DNA of 64,000 nt from Dysidea avara (GCF_963678975.1 NC_089285.1:5566694-5630693), one strand, 5' to 3'; positions 42,346 to 55,451 are shown, counted from the first letter of the stretch. The notes: generated by a model from the sequence alone, not told the origin. Made by a program: numbers and translations.

Positions 42346-45300
42346 CCTTCACTAACATGGCGGGAAGGAAGGAAGTAGAATACGTAAAAGATGCTTCATG
42401 CAGCCGAACCTCCCATTATGCATGGTGATGTGAAAATGTGAGATGAAATAATTATGTTAATGAAACTTTAAGCTTGTCCTGTCAGACGCAACATCAAAAA
42501 TCTTCAACCTAATTTGGTTTCTCTCAAGAAATACCACAAATAACAGATGGACGATCTGTGATCACTGTTGCTTTGGTTTCTCATTCATCAGGATATGCAG
42601 CACCTGAAACTGATATGGCATATGTTTCTGTAAAAGCAGACATGCACAGTAAGAGTGAGCACGTGAGTGAGAAACTAACAACACACTTCACTTGCTATTT
42701 TGTCCACTTGTAGGTATCTCTTGCAACATACATGGGTAAACAGGCATATGACAAACACCAAAGTTGGTATGAATACCGTATCATTTACTTGCAGTGTACT
42801 CACTATGTGTGTGTATGTTTGTGTGTATAACTTTGGCTCATCCGCTGTCTGTGTTGCAGATCAGGTGTATGGTTCGTAATAAGTATAGCAAATGTCCGTA
42901 TGCAGAATGTTGGCAAAAATCACACCCAAACATGAGTTTTACGTACTGCTCATGGCAAATTGCATCTAACATTGTAGCTTCAATAGAACAACTACCAAAT
43001 GATATGATATCAACAGAAGATAATGTCAGATTGTTCCACAGCACGTTCTTCATGATACTAACAGATGGATGGGACAGGACATCGACATGAAAGATATTGC
43101 GGAATGCTTGTGGCCAGGGCCGTGCCATCAGGTTATGAATATCATACATGTATTGAAGGTGCGATATGCAATGATACATCCCGATACTCTGATGCGTGAA
43201 TAATTACCGTACCTGCTAAAACATGTAAATGATGTATGTCTGATACTCATGGGTTATTATTGGATATAACAAATTTAGGTAAAGAGGAGCATTGGAGACA
43301 AGTTACGATCAGTTTTGGCAGTTTCATTATGCACATGAAGTCAGAAAATTTGAAGGTAAAGGATATTATTTAACGTGTATATGTATGTCCTGGAATTCCA
43401 TTGACAAATGATGTATTTTTTGAAAGAGAAGATGAGGCACACTTAATCAACGAAACTTAGAAATATGTGTGCTCATGACAATATGGTATATTTAAATTGT
43501 AGTGTATTGTAAGTCATGCTAGAAGTGGTGGACCAGCAAAGCTGAAACTAGAGCAATAACCAGAGGCACTCAGTGATCCCAGTTCTGGTCCAACACATCC
43601 AACCATAATAGGCTCACAGAAACAGTCGGTGGTAAATGCTGAACATTTGTTCAGTCCTAAGTTTGCAACATTCATGAAAAACAAAGGATATGATTTTGAA
43701 AGGTATATAATGATTATGTGGACTTCGCCAGCAATGAAAGAGGATTGTCCATCTTGCAAGTATAAATACCAATTTCTCCTGACAGATCTGATGGTATAAT
43801 AAAAGATATGATTTTAGTCTACTAGTGGTGAACAGGCATCAAATACTTTTATTGGTCAGTTTAGACCTATACTCTCTGTTTTATTTGTGGTAAATTTCAG
43901 TAGGCTTTTCGAAGGAGACCCTGATAGCACTTGTTAGGCTGAGAATGGCAAAGATGGGAGTGTACTATCAGTAGGAAACCATTGGAACACTCAATGGAAA
44001 GCAGTACAGACGATGATGGATGCTTCTTCAGCATGACACGTGATAGCATTGGCAAAAATTTTCTGTCAAGGAAGTAAAATTCGGAATGGGGAAAATTGTT
44101 TGTGAATTTTCAAAGCGAATTGATCCTGCACTACCATTTTATTACCACACCTTCACATACCTGGTATAATGAGGGCCCTCACCCTGAATTTGACAAACCA
44201 CCCAAGAAGGCAAAGGACATACGTGTTCCTAGAAGAGAACAACCTGCTGCATTCACTCCATGGCATGTTACTATGCCAGTTAGCAGCCTATCAGTTAGGT
44301 CCAAATTTTATAATGTGCCTTTGGAATTACCTCCTCCACCTAGTGACCTGTATTTTTATTAGTGCTGTGAACCTGCAGAGTTTACTAAAACCGGTTTTTG
44401 GAAGGTGAATAATTGGGTATTGGTTATTGACATAATGGTACTCAACAAGCCATGTTAAGTGACCATCAACATCCCTGCCTTACAATAACAGTTATTACAA
44501 TTGCATATTTACACATACTTTGAGGTTATGTTATGATGTTAACAGGGGTAATTTATGGTTTACCAAGTGGATGGGAAAAACTAGTTTAAAGGATCTTTAG
44601 CCAATAATTGGCTTGACCTAGACAATAACAGTTAATAACCGGTTTTTCCATACTGGTTGGCAACACTAATTTTTATTCTAACATTCTGATGCACAGAGAA
44701 ATGATTGAATTGAATAGTGTATAATTATAGCATTATAAAAATCACTAGATATAAAATCACATCAAAAATTTAACGTGGCATGTACCTCAGCTGGCCACTC
44801 TTCACGCTTTGTAATGTTAAGTATCCAGGTCCTGATTTTGACGACACCAAATATTTAGCCCAAGCAAAATTCACATTGGTGATCAGACGTGTATTCACAG
44901 CATCATGAAATGAGTCCAGTACTTCATGAACTACATATCCTATTCAGCCAGTCTTCATCGATCCAACATTTAACAGCCATAGCTTTACTGTCAAATGGGT
45001 TTGTTGATGACTCACTGGAACCACATCTCAACCACCAACAAAGGAAAGTGAGACTGTAAAGAATTTAAACGATACTTTAAAATAAAATTTTAAGTGGTCA
45101 TATCTTAAAGGGAGATCATTAGAATGGGCTAAATTTTGGTGTGATAAAGTTTAGTAGAGTCCATATCTATACGAAAATCCAAGAGGGTCAAGATTTGGTA
45201 TAGAATGACCTCTTGTAAGAAAGAGTGAAAACTCCGCACCTGAAAATATTTGGGTATTATGGCCATGTTTCTCTGAGTAACAAAGCACCACAAAGGCCAT

Positions 45301-46600
45301 ATGACTGTGTGACCTTTCAATAACCTGGATTTGTATGTCAGTTTACACATGTACAGAGTCTACAGGATCAGTAATGTACTACTGATTTCTAGGACAATTG
45401 CCAAGCTGGCTAGCATATCATAGTTTCACTCTAGAAGGTATGTCATACCATGCAATGATGAGTTACATCTGTTACTGACAGGGTTATAGAGAATATGATT
45501 AGTGGAGCAAAGTAAGTGACAGATGTAGAGATGCTGTTATGGTCCAATGATGCAGAGGTTAATTGCCACATTAAGAAACTTGGAGTCACTTTTTACATTA
45601 AATTGTCAAGTGACAACCTCATTGGTAGGATCAGATAGGAAAAAATGTTACGATCTTCACCATCCAAACTACATGAAATGTTAACCATCGTATTATAAAA
45701 TCTGAAGACCATGGGAGTTAAGTACACAGATAAGCATGTTTTAAAACCAGTGGACGTGCTCCCGGTTTACTGACAAGTTCATTTTCTAAAAAAAAACTGT
45801 ATCTCATGTGTGGCTTTGTTTAATATTAGTACCCATGTAAGCAAAACATTGTTACTAAAATTACTTGTGTGTGGGATAAAAAATCCTGTACATTAAAGTT
45901 GAGATATTGAAACTATTTTATATAATATGGGTAAAGCCACAAAAGACACTCTGAGTGCTTTTACTACTTGGCTTTACCATGAAGAAATATCATAACAAGT
46001 AAACCTTCCTTCATGTGATCCAACATTTTGGCTATTACTCATGAGTTTTAGGATGGTAATGGTCATTATTGAGCCAGTAGTTAATACAGAATGATAGTGT
46101 ACAGCAGCCTGGCTTAGATGAAAATGTGAAGTGACTCTATAAGACAAATATTTGTGGAGTACTTTTGCTGGCGACAATGGCATATCTCAAAAGGAGCATG
46201 ACATGTTGGGCTGAGTGAGTATTAGTATGGCATTTGTTGTTGCAAGACCAGCATGTTTTGAGCATCGGAGTTAGTTATAAAATATACAATATACAGTAAA
46301 TTATAAATAAAAACACAAAATTAAAAGACGGGCAGAAATTATTATATAAAGATTCCTGAAAATAGAGATGCACTGATATAAATAATAGTATATTGTGATA
46401 CCGATTGTTGCTAAAGATTCTGAACAGGTTTCCTCTGTGACAGAAGCAAAACTTGTTGATTATGTGCACCACGGATTGCATATACTTTATTTGCAGAACA
46501 ACAACCATGATGTCAGTACCACTTAAGATAAAAATCTTATACCGCTCTCTATACTTTAACTTTCTGGTCCACAAAATATTACACTATACAGACCTTCCAA
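42346..46600. other. No recognisable gene, probably decayed repeats
   Basis: 4.2 kb with only short frames. A frame at 42838-43080 (IRCMVRNKYSKCPYAECWQK) and one at 44096-44360 (HYHFITTPSHTWYNEGPHPE) have protein-like composition but no motif I recognise. Stops and frame changes around them suggest an old transposon or pseudogene. Nothing else can be supported. Confidence 0.4.
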
Positions 46601-46601
46601 C

Positions 46602-46668
46602 TCACCCGCATTCCGCGGGTGACACCCACATTCCACGGGTGACACCCACATTCCACGGGTGACACCAA
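46602..46668. repeat. Tandem repeat, 3 units of about 24 bp
   Basis: CACCCACATTCCACGGGTGA repeated with the first unit reading CACCCGCATTCCGCGGGTGA. Each unit is itself nearly palindromic (CACCC..GGGTG). Confidence 0.9.
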
Positions 46669-46769
46669 CATTTAGAGTCATTCACCTGCTCACACGCATA
46701 AAATAAATGATCACCCACACAAAAACAATTTATTGTTACACTCAAAACGTAGTCTCAGACTGCCTTTTT

Positions 46770-47541
46770 CTTATGTGCAGCTTTTCCACCTACGCACAAA
46801 TGAAAAAGGCGATCTTGCTAACAAAACAGCATGAAATTCCCTGCAGTGATAGGAATCAACAAGTTGAGGACTCCAACCTATTTATTGGTATTGTAACATC
46901 ATCAGAGATTAACAAAATATTGAAAAGTGAAGACATTACAGATCAAAATGTGAGGAAGTTTTATTTATCTGTACGACAGTTTTACACATCAGCTGTTTTG
47001 TATATTATAAAGTGGTTTCCTTTGAACGAAAATCTTGTCAGTTTGTTGATTTTGAGGTCAAGGAACAAAGTGACCTTGTAATGGTTTGTACTTTCATAAA
47101 AGGGTACCCTAAAATTTTAAAGTTTACAAATACTGAATTGGATGATTTAAATAAAGAATATCTTGACTATCAAGCTTTGCCCAGAGATGCAATACCACAG
47201 CCTGTTCGGGATAGTGCAATATGTTACGAGGTAGGTGAGGGCAACAAAAAGAAAACATACTATAGAATGGATACAATATGGAGTTCCTTATGTGAGATGA
47301 AAATTCCAGGAATGGATATTTTGAGATTCCACAAACTTGGAAAAGTTGCTAAAGTTGTTTTAACTGTTCCACATTCAAATGCTAGAGAAGAACGTGTCTT
47401 TTCTGTTATACATAAAATCAAGCGTGATGACAGAGGAAAGCTACAACTACAAAGAACTCTTTCATCATTGGTGTACGTGAAAATAAATCAAAGGAAAAGC
47501 CATACTATTAGTTTAATCCTTCACCACAATTACTCAATTTA
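46770..47541 (+). pseudogene. hAT-like transposase, C-terminal fragment
   Basis: Frame 1 (to about 47030) reads FIGIVTSSEINKILKSEDIT, VRKFYLSVRQFYTSAVLYII. A frame change leads into FVDFEVKEQSDL..., then LGKVAKVVLTVPHSNAREER, VFSVIHKIKRDDRGKL and TLSSLVYVKIN, ending at a stop at 47540-47542. LAK.VLT.PHSNA.EERVFS is the C-terminal dimerisation signature of hAT-type transposases. The N-terminal zinc finger and DDE residues are absent, so it is a fragment. Confidence 0.75.
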
Positions 47542-47744
47542 GCCAAGAAAGTACTTTCCCATTAAGTTAGCCAAGAAAGCAACTTCCCATTACAACAAGG
47601 AAGTGTGTGGACATTCATCAAAACACTAGCTACTTGGATTTTGTCATAAGCTATTCGGGTCTAAAGAATTTATAATATTTTCAATTGTGGGTTTTGAATT
47701 GTGATCACGTGTGGGTTTGAATTTTATGGCACTCCACATCGCCT

Positions 47745-48075
47745 GGTGTTGTGAGTATTAAAAGCACCTCTGTAATCCATACATACTGACCGAAATAAAT
47801 GGTGCTGCGTGCCCCAGTTATATCAATTATTGTCTGAAAAGTGAAGTATCCATTACGCTTCATTGTCAGCTATGTACACAGCAGTACAAATCAAGAACTG
47901 TTCGAAAAGCACCTCTGCAATCAAAATAGCCACTACGAAAAATACGGATGGTTTCTATTATGAAGGGAAGCCATCACGTGCTATTGCCAAATCAACACTT
48001 TTCGCTGTAAGATGAATGGGACACAAAGGAGGACACTGGTAAGTCCATGAAGAATGCAGTGTACGTACATGGCTT
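47745..48075 (+). repeat. Tail fragment of the hairpin-plus-tail family, copy D
   Basis: Shares AAAAGCACCTCTG.AATC, GAAGTATCCATTACGCTTC, AGATGAATGGGACACAAAGG and GGTAAGTCCATGAAGAATGCA with copies A, B and E. The hairpin is absent. Confidence 0.75.
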
Positions 48076-50104
48076 CAGTTGACTTGTGAAAATGTTCCAC
48101 AAGTTTACGAACACACCCCAGTACATGGGAAACAAAATCCAAGCTGTAATCCCCTAGTAATGTTCAGCTGAAGGGTATGGCCAATACATCCGAAGTGAGT
48201 AAACTCCAAGCTATCCACAGCACTTGTAACATATCAGTGGTGATTTCAATAACTTTGGTGTCCAGTTTCCATTCAGTTATAAGGTGGCGGTATAGCACTA
48301 ACCCACGCATATAATGAAAATTTGTAGGCACTCATTACATAGCTGTGTGAAACATTACAACTTTCCTAAGAGTTATGCTTAGTACTAATCTTGACTACAG
48401 TCATCACAGTGATTTTCAAGCCGCTATGTACGCGATGGCAGGGCAGTGATACGCCATCGCCGCTTACTTCTAATTGATGATTACAATGTGCTACGCATCC
48501 CACACCAACAAGACTTCACACACCAGGTTAGTAAAAGCGTAGTAACAATTCTATGGATTCTTTTCCCTACAGGCCTGACAGATACAGCTGAACCCCTCTT
48601 CATCAGGAAGGAAAAGCCGCCATCACCCACCACGATAAAGATAACAAAATGGTGAATCCATAGATTTGTAATGTTAGTATTTATCTGTATTGCTATGGAA
48701 TTTCGCTGTATTTCATCCAACAGGTCGATAGAAACATCAATTTGAAGAATTACTTGTTTATCAAAACCACGAAAACACGTGGAGCAACTTGTGCGCAAAT
48801 GAATCAGCATTATATGGCAGACTACAGTAAGCACTACATTTCATTCTACATGATACTATTGTGAGAAAGGTGTGTAATGTGATACATGAAGCTGCAGCGT
48901 GAAGACGTGTGAGACTTATTTCTCGACAGTACTCAATGTTGTTCAGTAAATTCTCAAATAATACGCTCTTCTTTCCTAGCTTCTTTCTCAACTCAGGCAA
49001 TAACTAAAGGATGGCAAGTGCTGAGGAGGCAGTGTAGACACTAAAGCTGTAGTTGTTCTCACATCCGTGACAATGTACATGGCAGAATTACAACACAACG
49101 TAAGCTTCTATTAATGGTCTTCAGTTCAGCTGGAATACAACCTCCATGTGCTCTAAAAGAGGTAGAGCTTGTCAGTAGTGTGTGTATATAAAGTACATCA
49201 TTGAGTATTAATCAACTTGACTGTCCTGCTACTATGTGCTGAACTAAAATTCAAGAACCAGAAACTTGATTGTGGGGCTGGATGGGTTTATTACCAGCCA
49301 ATCTGGTGATGTTCTTTGCCAGTTATTTCTGTAAAGGTCAACAGATTGTTAGTAACCTGTAAAGGTGCTTTAACTATAATGGTTGTTATACAACACTCAG
49401 CCTAAGACCATCTTATACTGGCTTCACTAACTTTGTGGTCCAAATTAATATTCACACAATTTTGGAAGTGTTTATAAACTATGTATAATAATTTAGATAT
49501 ACAGTCATCTGTAATGGTAACCATAATTCCACCTCACTCAAAGCAGTGTACACTTTCCATACAATGGGTTGATCATGGCTGTACTTTATGGCAGATGCTT
49601 GGCACTAGTACTGTATCATATGTCGGATATACAAAGTTATGGGAGCATTCATCAGTAATGCATAGGAACTTAGCCTCTTCATAAACAAACTAGAGTTGGA
49701 TGTAACCTTATGTACTTGAAGTAGGACAACTCATTCTTCTCAGCTTGGTCAGTAGTTACGGTGTGTTCGTTGGCAGTCTCCACAACATTTATCTGCTTTC
49801 TTTACAGGTGTTCACTGCATTCAACTTGGGTGATGATGCCTGGCTACACAGGCAAACTACTACTAACTCCTCATGTGTACACTTGTCCCAAGATGCTTAG
49901 GTGGGTAGTATTGCTCATCTCTCAGCAGTGTAACATCAAAATTCTTGTTTCATTTTGTATATATCACATCAATTATTTATGAATATATGAACAATGTTGT
50001 GACTTGTAATACAGAAATGGTGAAGAAAAATCCTCAGAGATTGTGTCATGCAGTTATGATGAAACCAGCCCCATATGACATGACCAATAATGAGATAAAG
50101 TAAT
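48076..50104. other. No recognisable gene
   Basis: Only short, motif-free frames on both strands. The part next to 50105 may be the lost C-terminal half of the hAT element that follows, but it is unreadable. Confidence 0.4.
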
Positions 50105-51520
50105 TAGTTAAGTAAATCTTTGGTAAGGTTTCTAACTACTATATCTAAGGTTTCCAGTGCCATACATAACAGCTGATAGTTTTTAGTAGCTATGTTATCA
50201 GCAGTGTGGGAATCAGTAATCTCACAATTTGCAAGACAAAAACTCTTCATCTTCCATTCATCACTATGTGAGCAGTCACAGCCATATAGGAACGGCAATG
50301 GCACCCAGTCCATATATCCGTGGTCAATGAACAGCAGCTAGCATTACTCAACAAACCTGCAACGGACACCTTAACAGTTTTGTACTTGGCAGGTAACAAT
50401 ACTTGAGTAAAGTGGGCATGAAAAGAAGCCTTGTTGTACCTTGGAACCAGTGTCTGCAGCAGCTGAAGAAACGGAAAACTGTCAACTGTAGCCAATGGTT
50501 CCATGTTTTTGCACTCATATTCCATCATTGACTCCTCACAATGCTTAAAACGCTGGCTACCACAAGCGTAGAGACTTTTTGTGAAATACAGTGTTCCTTT
50601 TTCTTAGACTTGGATGTTGACGGAGACAGAGCTGACTTACTAATAAGCATGTACTCTTCATCGTAACTGTTCTTAAGATGTAGGTTAGATTCGTTGTATT
50701 TCCTAAGTAAGGTAAAGTCTGTGAGCAAACCTAGTACATCAATTCCCACCTGTTCACTATTTTCCCATTTTCATCACTTCTGAAACCAAAATAATGCCAA
50801 ATTTTGCTAATTCCAGTAGGGAGCAAAAGCCGGAACGGAATGGAACGGAACCAATTAGGGCGTGTGCCAAGTAGAAAAACGTTTAAAACGGATTTTGCAT
50901 CGTTTCCTACTGCCACACAGTGACTAGAATTGTTCTAGAATTCATTTCCTTCTACTTATATGCAAGCTAGAAATCACGCTCTCAAAGTTTCTATTTAATG
51001 CTCGCCACGTGGCATGTTGTGCTCTTGCCAATCCATCAAATTCTGTTTAATCCTGATGTAGAATTGCTTCCTTATCATTGTAAAAGGTAAACTACTGTAG
51101 TATTTTCATGTTATAGTCGTGTCCAACTCTTTAGTAACAGCGAGGATGGTTTTCTGAAGTCTGCCAGCATGGGCAATAATTTACGAGAGTTAACCACAGT
51201 GCATGTTAGTGGCTGTGAATCATATGCTTATAGTGCTTACAGAATAATAGTTTAGCAGGTTAAATGATAGTTTTTCAGCGTAGGTAATTGTAAAACGCTT
51301 TCGTGCAGTGGGCATTAAATAGAAACTTCGAGCGAGCGATTTCTAGCGTGCCTACAAGTAGAAGAAAACTAACTTCAGCACAATTCTAGTCACTACGTAA
51401 TGGTAAAAAACGGTGTACAATCATAAAAAAACCATTTATTAACTTGGCGCGCGCCCCGTTCCGTTCCATTCCATTCCGGCTTTTAGCACTACCCGGGAGC
51501 AGTACTAAGTTGGAAGCCAT
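50105..51520 (-). pseudogene. BED-type hAT transposase, N-terminal half, split by a fold-back
   Basis: The ATG is at 51520-51518 and opens MASNLVLLP. The frame is then interrupted by the insertion at 50826-51494. After it comes the BED zinc-finger region SKIWHYFGFRSDENGKIV, then a stop, C..C and GNTTNL in another frame, and NLHLKNSYDEEY. Further on: MEPLATVDSFPFLQLLQTLV, PRYNKASFHAHF, SLTTDIWTGCHCRSYMAVTA, then after a frame change DEWKMKSFCLANCEITDSH. TTDIWT..SY..VTAH is a hAT hallmark. The second catalytic region and C-terminus are missing. Confidence 0.8.
50826..51494. mobile_element. Fold-back MITE inserted in the hAT gene, 7-bp target duplication
   Basis: 669 bp between two copies of GGGAGCA (50819-50825 and 51495-51501). 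Arms: AAAGCCGGAACGGAATGGAA at the left and its complement (CCGTTCCATTCCATTCCGGC) at the right. Inner blocks TTCCTTCTACTT.TA and GTTTCTATTTAATGC also pair. Removing one GGGAGCA and the element joins LVLLP to TGISKIW in frame. It is non-coding. Confidence 0.88.
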
Positions 51521-52611
51521 TTTACAAAACGAGGTTATAACACATGCACATGTGCTATCATATCATGACATAAGCTTTTTGTTAATCACAATCATGATAT
51601 ACATGATATAATCAATTAATCGATATTATCACACATCAATAGAGAGTAATGAGGTAGTGGCCTGTGGCCTATACAGACAAGAAGAAAATATTTGATGATT
51701 TCACTAGTGAATCAGATGACAAGAAACTCCAAATGAAAACTTTAATCTAGATTCCAAATATCCCCCTTAGGGTTACGGAATAGTTTTAAATGCGTGGGCG
51801 GAACAAATTACAAAACCTGCTTTAAACCAAGTAGGGATAAATAATTTCAATACAACTAATTGTACTTGTTTGTTTTTACTACAGAACAACGACTGTCCTT
51901 GGGTGTGTGGTCTACAATAGAGCATGTTTTATAAAAACGACCGCCAAACACCAGACTAACAGATTACTGAATCCTTATAATTTCAACACAAGTGGCTAAA
52001 CAACTAAAATATCTAGGTCCTGTGGAAGCGATTTTTTAAAGTTACTGGTAGTATAGACGTTTTATCGAACTTTTAGTAGTTTTTTCGAATGAAACAAGCC
52101 CTTTGAAGGCTTGTATCTGAGTCACTGGGAAGAAACATGACAAAATCCACAGGACCTAAAAAATTTAATATACAGTATCACTATGCCTCAGAAATGCCAA
52201 TAGAGCCTACAGCTTTTGCTGTATTTGTCAGCGGAAAAACATGGTAGTGACAGCTGGAGCTGAGCAATGTAAGGTTTACTTATGTTACTATTTGAATGAT
52301 TGCCCGTGACTATACCGTAACTTTAACGAAAGATTTGTATAGTTTTTGGTAACCGATACACTACCACATGATGGTGTCACATTATTCGGAAAATCCCAAC
52401 CAGACATCACTATTAACGAGGATACATGAAAGGTGACCAAGTCATGGGTGCTTCCATTAATCTTTGCCGATTTTTGTTTGATGAATGTACAGTAGTAAAC
52501 AATCACCGGCGTGACCACAGGTTACTAACTATTTAGTAATCCCATCATAGGTTTCTGTTGGATTTAGTAACCTCAGACATCAAAGGAAATATTATGTTAA
52601 AATTTTCAAAG
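51521..52611. other. No recognisable gene
   Basis: AT-rich. An inverted pair GGTCCTGTGGA / TCCACAGGACC (about 52015 and 52148) marks a small inverted repeat. Nothing else is recognised. Confidence 0.4.
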
Positions 52612-52925
52612 TGATGATATACTGTTATTTGTGATATAATATTATTGCCATGCATGACTGTACAACCAAACATGACACCTAGTGTATCTTAGCTGGAAGG
52701 CACACTTTGTGTTGGGAGAAGGTTTGTGATACAACATGGAACTACAATGCACACGTTAAAACACTTGACATCATTAAGGTCACTTTCTTACTAGATGCAC
52801 TGACATGTGACCACACATACTGTTATGGCCAACTGTGACCCTCCAAATGGGAAATTTTAGGTTAGGTCAACTACATGTTCTCCAGTAAGTGCTGTTTAAA
52901 CAATATTGTATTTCACTGTACCTAC

Positions 52926-53025
52926 CTGTCATTCTAGCCAATGGTTTCTTGCCGGTGGATGATTGCCATAGGAGCAGTGTAAAGTCATCACATCCCGACA
53001 CAAGTAGTTCTTCACTGATCACTTC
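52926..53025 (-). pseudogene. NLE1 copy 2, exon matching 24782-24881
   Basis: Intact 100-nt exon, EVISEELLVSGCDDFTLLLW then QSSTGKKPLARMT, splice sites kept. Confidence 0.85.
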
Positions 53026-53137
53026 CTAATATGGTAATAACCAATGTACCATCAGTACTTGAAGACATTTCACCAATAAACACAGATATGCATGAGAGAT
53101 CATACAACATTTCTAGCCAGAGAACTACTACACAATA

Positions 53138-54228
53138 GTATTTTAAAAAATTGTAAATTTAAAAATGAAGTAGGGATCTATGCAACAAAAAGTAGTAAAA
53201 CAAGAGATGAATGATGGTATTACAGCATACTGTAGCTCAGTGGGGAAAGTCCCTACTTTGGCATTGAGTAAAATATAGCCAATGTGCCAAAGTAGGGACT
53301 TTCCCACTGAGCTATGCTGTAACACCATCATTCATCTCTTGTTTCACTACTTTTTGTAGCATAGATCCCTACTTCATTTTCAATTACAATTAAAAAAAAA
53401 ACTAGTTTGTTTAGTTTTTGTTGTAGCACAACTAGCTACAATATAACTACTGTTCTATTAGAATATCATACATGACTGTTGTATTAGAGTATATTGAGTC
53501 AGCCAAGAGGTGTGCAGCTAGCTAAACCAATAAGGGGTGAGGTCATTTTGTTTACTGTTAAGTAAACAGCTAGATTGTTAAGAGGTGTGGTCTCCGTACT
53601 CTATCACTAGTAGTCCACATAGATCTTTAATTGATGGGCGGGTCATAAACCTATCGTGAACAGGATCCTAATCGCAGACTTGCACATACAGTGCATCTAG
53701 TCTTATAGTAGCGCCAGAACTGAAGCGCTTCTGAAGTCCAGCTCTGAAATTATCTCGGACATAATTCTGTGGTGTCTATATATGTTAGAAAGTGTTGATA
53801 CGGAAAATTAACACCTCGATATGCTTACATTGGATGAAGAAGACAAGCAGCTTGATTAAAGATAAAAGAAAAGACAAGGTGCAGAGGGCCTACACTCGTC
53901 GGAACCCCAAAAAGGTACATCCCACTGGTGAGTTTGTTATTGTGGCGTAAAATAGTAGCTGTGTGCTGCTTCATTTGGCCTCTAGCTTTGCAACTGTGGT
54001 CAGTGAGTCTAAAAGTTTTAGCAATTTTTAAAAATTCTGTATCCGGCCACCTGTGAGTGTTTTGTTATGTTTAATGCTGTATTGTTTATTAAATGGAATA
54101 GTATTATTCTGTAAAGGTGATTTTCGTCGCATGAAATGTCTCTAGGATGATTTTTAAAGGCAGAATTTTGGGCAGCACGCAAAATTTTCACCACGATCCC
54201 TACTTAAACGGTACTATTGTACAGTTTG
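53138..54228 (+). mobile_element. Hairpin-plus-tail element, second family, copy H, with defined ends
   Basis: Copy 1 of NLE1 shows the empty site (CACAATACCTTC at 25195). Here CACAATA is followed by GTATTTTAAAAA and the element ends ..CAGTTTG before ATACCTTC, giving an ATA (or TA) duplication. The hairpin (about 53160-53392) is near perfect: AAATGAAGTAGGGATC, AGTAGTAAAACAAGAGATGA and AGTAGGGACTTTCCCACTGA with complements. The tail carries AAAGACAAGGTGCAGAGGG and ends GATCCCTACTTAAACGG plus about 20 bp. No transposase. Confidence 0.85.
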
Positions 54229-54232
54229 ATAC

Positions 54233-54317
54233 CTTCAGGTTTAGACAGTCTGTCATTAGCTGGTTCATATGGCCCAGTCCTTAACACATAGTCAGTGTTG
54301 AGACATAGTGTGTTAAC
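54233..54317 (-). pseudogene. NLE1 copy 2, exon matching 25203-25287
   Basis: VNTLCLNTDYVLRTGPYEPA then NDRLSKPE. The insertion lies only 4 bp from the donor, changing it to GAAG/GTATCA. Confidence 0.85.
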
Positions 54318-54366
54318 CTGACAGGAGCTCACATGATCCAGTTACTACTACATGTACACCACTAAC

Positions 54367-54405
54367 CCAGTGACCATGTCCTGATAGTGTCCTACATAAT
54401 ATTCC
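54367..54405 (-). pseudogene. NLE1 copy 2, microexon matching 25337-25375
   Basis: Sequence identical to copy 1 (GILCRTLSGHGHW) with both splice sites. Confidence 0.85.
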
Positions 54406-54451
54406 CTATGGAAGGGGAAATATGTCAACTCTGTAATGTGGGTATGGATAA

Positions 54452-54618
54452 TTAATACATGCACGCACACACGCAATCCACACACACTCACTCCACATGC
54501 ATGCACTAGTACAACACACACACACAAAACACACACGCACACGCACAGACATACATACATAAACACACGCACGCACACACTACACTACACACGCACACAC
54601 CACATGTACACGCACACT
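54452..54618. repeat. CA-rich microsatellite region
   Basis: Imperfect (AC)n with CGCA and CATA units. It is expanded compared with the same intron of copy 1 (25430-25485). Confidence 0.85.
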
Positions 54619-54621
54619 CAC

Positions 54622-54777
54622 ATCACGGTCTCTCCACACTTTCACAGTCCTATCTTGTGATGAGGTATATATCAGTCCCTCTCCTCCCCATCGTACACAA
54701 GTCACTGACTGACTGTGACCAGTTAATATCATCACTGAATGAGCCAGCCTTGTATCCCATATGTAAACTGTACTATC
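54622..54777 (-). pseudogene. NLE1 copy 2, central WD exon
   Basis: Matches 25486-25641 over all 156 nt, with a few changes (for example TVYIWDTRLAH where copy 1 has TVHIWDTRLAH). The acceptor CTATAG again begins the minisatellite. Confidence 0.85.
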
Positions 54778-55386
54778 CTATAGTGTGGAGTACATACACT
54801 ACTATCCTATAGTGTGGAGTACATACACTACTATCCTATAGTGTGGAGTACATACACTACTATCCTATAGTGTGGAGTACATACACTACCATCCTATAGT
54901 GTGGAGTACATACACTACTATCCTATAGTGTGGAGTACATACACTACTACCCTATAGTGTGGAGTACATACACTACCATCCTATAGTGTGGAGTACATAC
55001 ACTACTATCCTATAGTGTGGAGTACATACACTACTACCCTATAGTGTGGAGTACATACACTACTATCCTATAGTGTGGAGTACATACACTACCATCCTAT
55101 AGTGTGGAGTACATACACTACCATCCTATAGTGTGGAGTACATACACTACTATCCTATAGTGTGGAGTACATACACTACTACCCTATAGTGTGGAGTACA
55201 TACACTACTATCCTATAGTGTGGAGTACATACACTACCATCCTATAGTGTGGAGTACATACACTACCATCCTATAGTGTGGAGTACATACACTACTATCC
55301 TATAGTGTGGAGTACATACACTACTATCCTATAGTGTGGAGTACATACACTACTATCCTATAGTGTGGAGTACATACACTATTAAT
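54778..55386. repeat. 29-bp minisatellite, 21 units, with higher-order pattern
   Basis: Same unit and phase as 25642-26018. Spacing is exactly 29 bp from 54778 to 55358. Junction variants in order (+ strand): TATC x3, CATC, TATC, TACC, CATC, then TATC-TACC-TATC-CATC-CATC twice, then TATC x3. The repeated five-unit block is a 145-bp higher-order repeat. Confidence 0.95.
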
Positions 55387-55451
55387 AATACATACAGTAT
55401 ACTATTCATTGTGTACTATACAATCTTGAGTTATTGTGTTCTGACATTGAC

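Noticed and set aside
54348-54660. His/Thr-rich and Cys/Val-rich frames
   Set aside because: They come from the CA-rich microsatellite in the NLE1 copy 2 intron.
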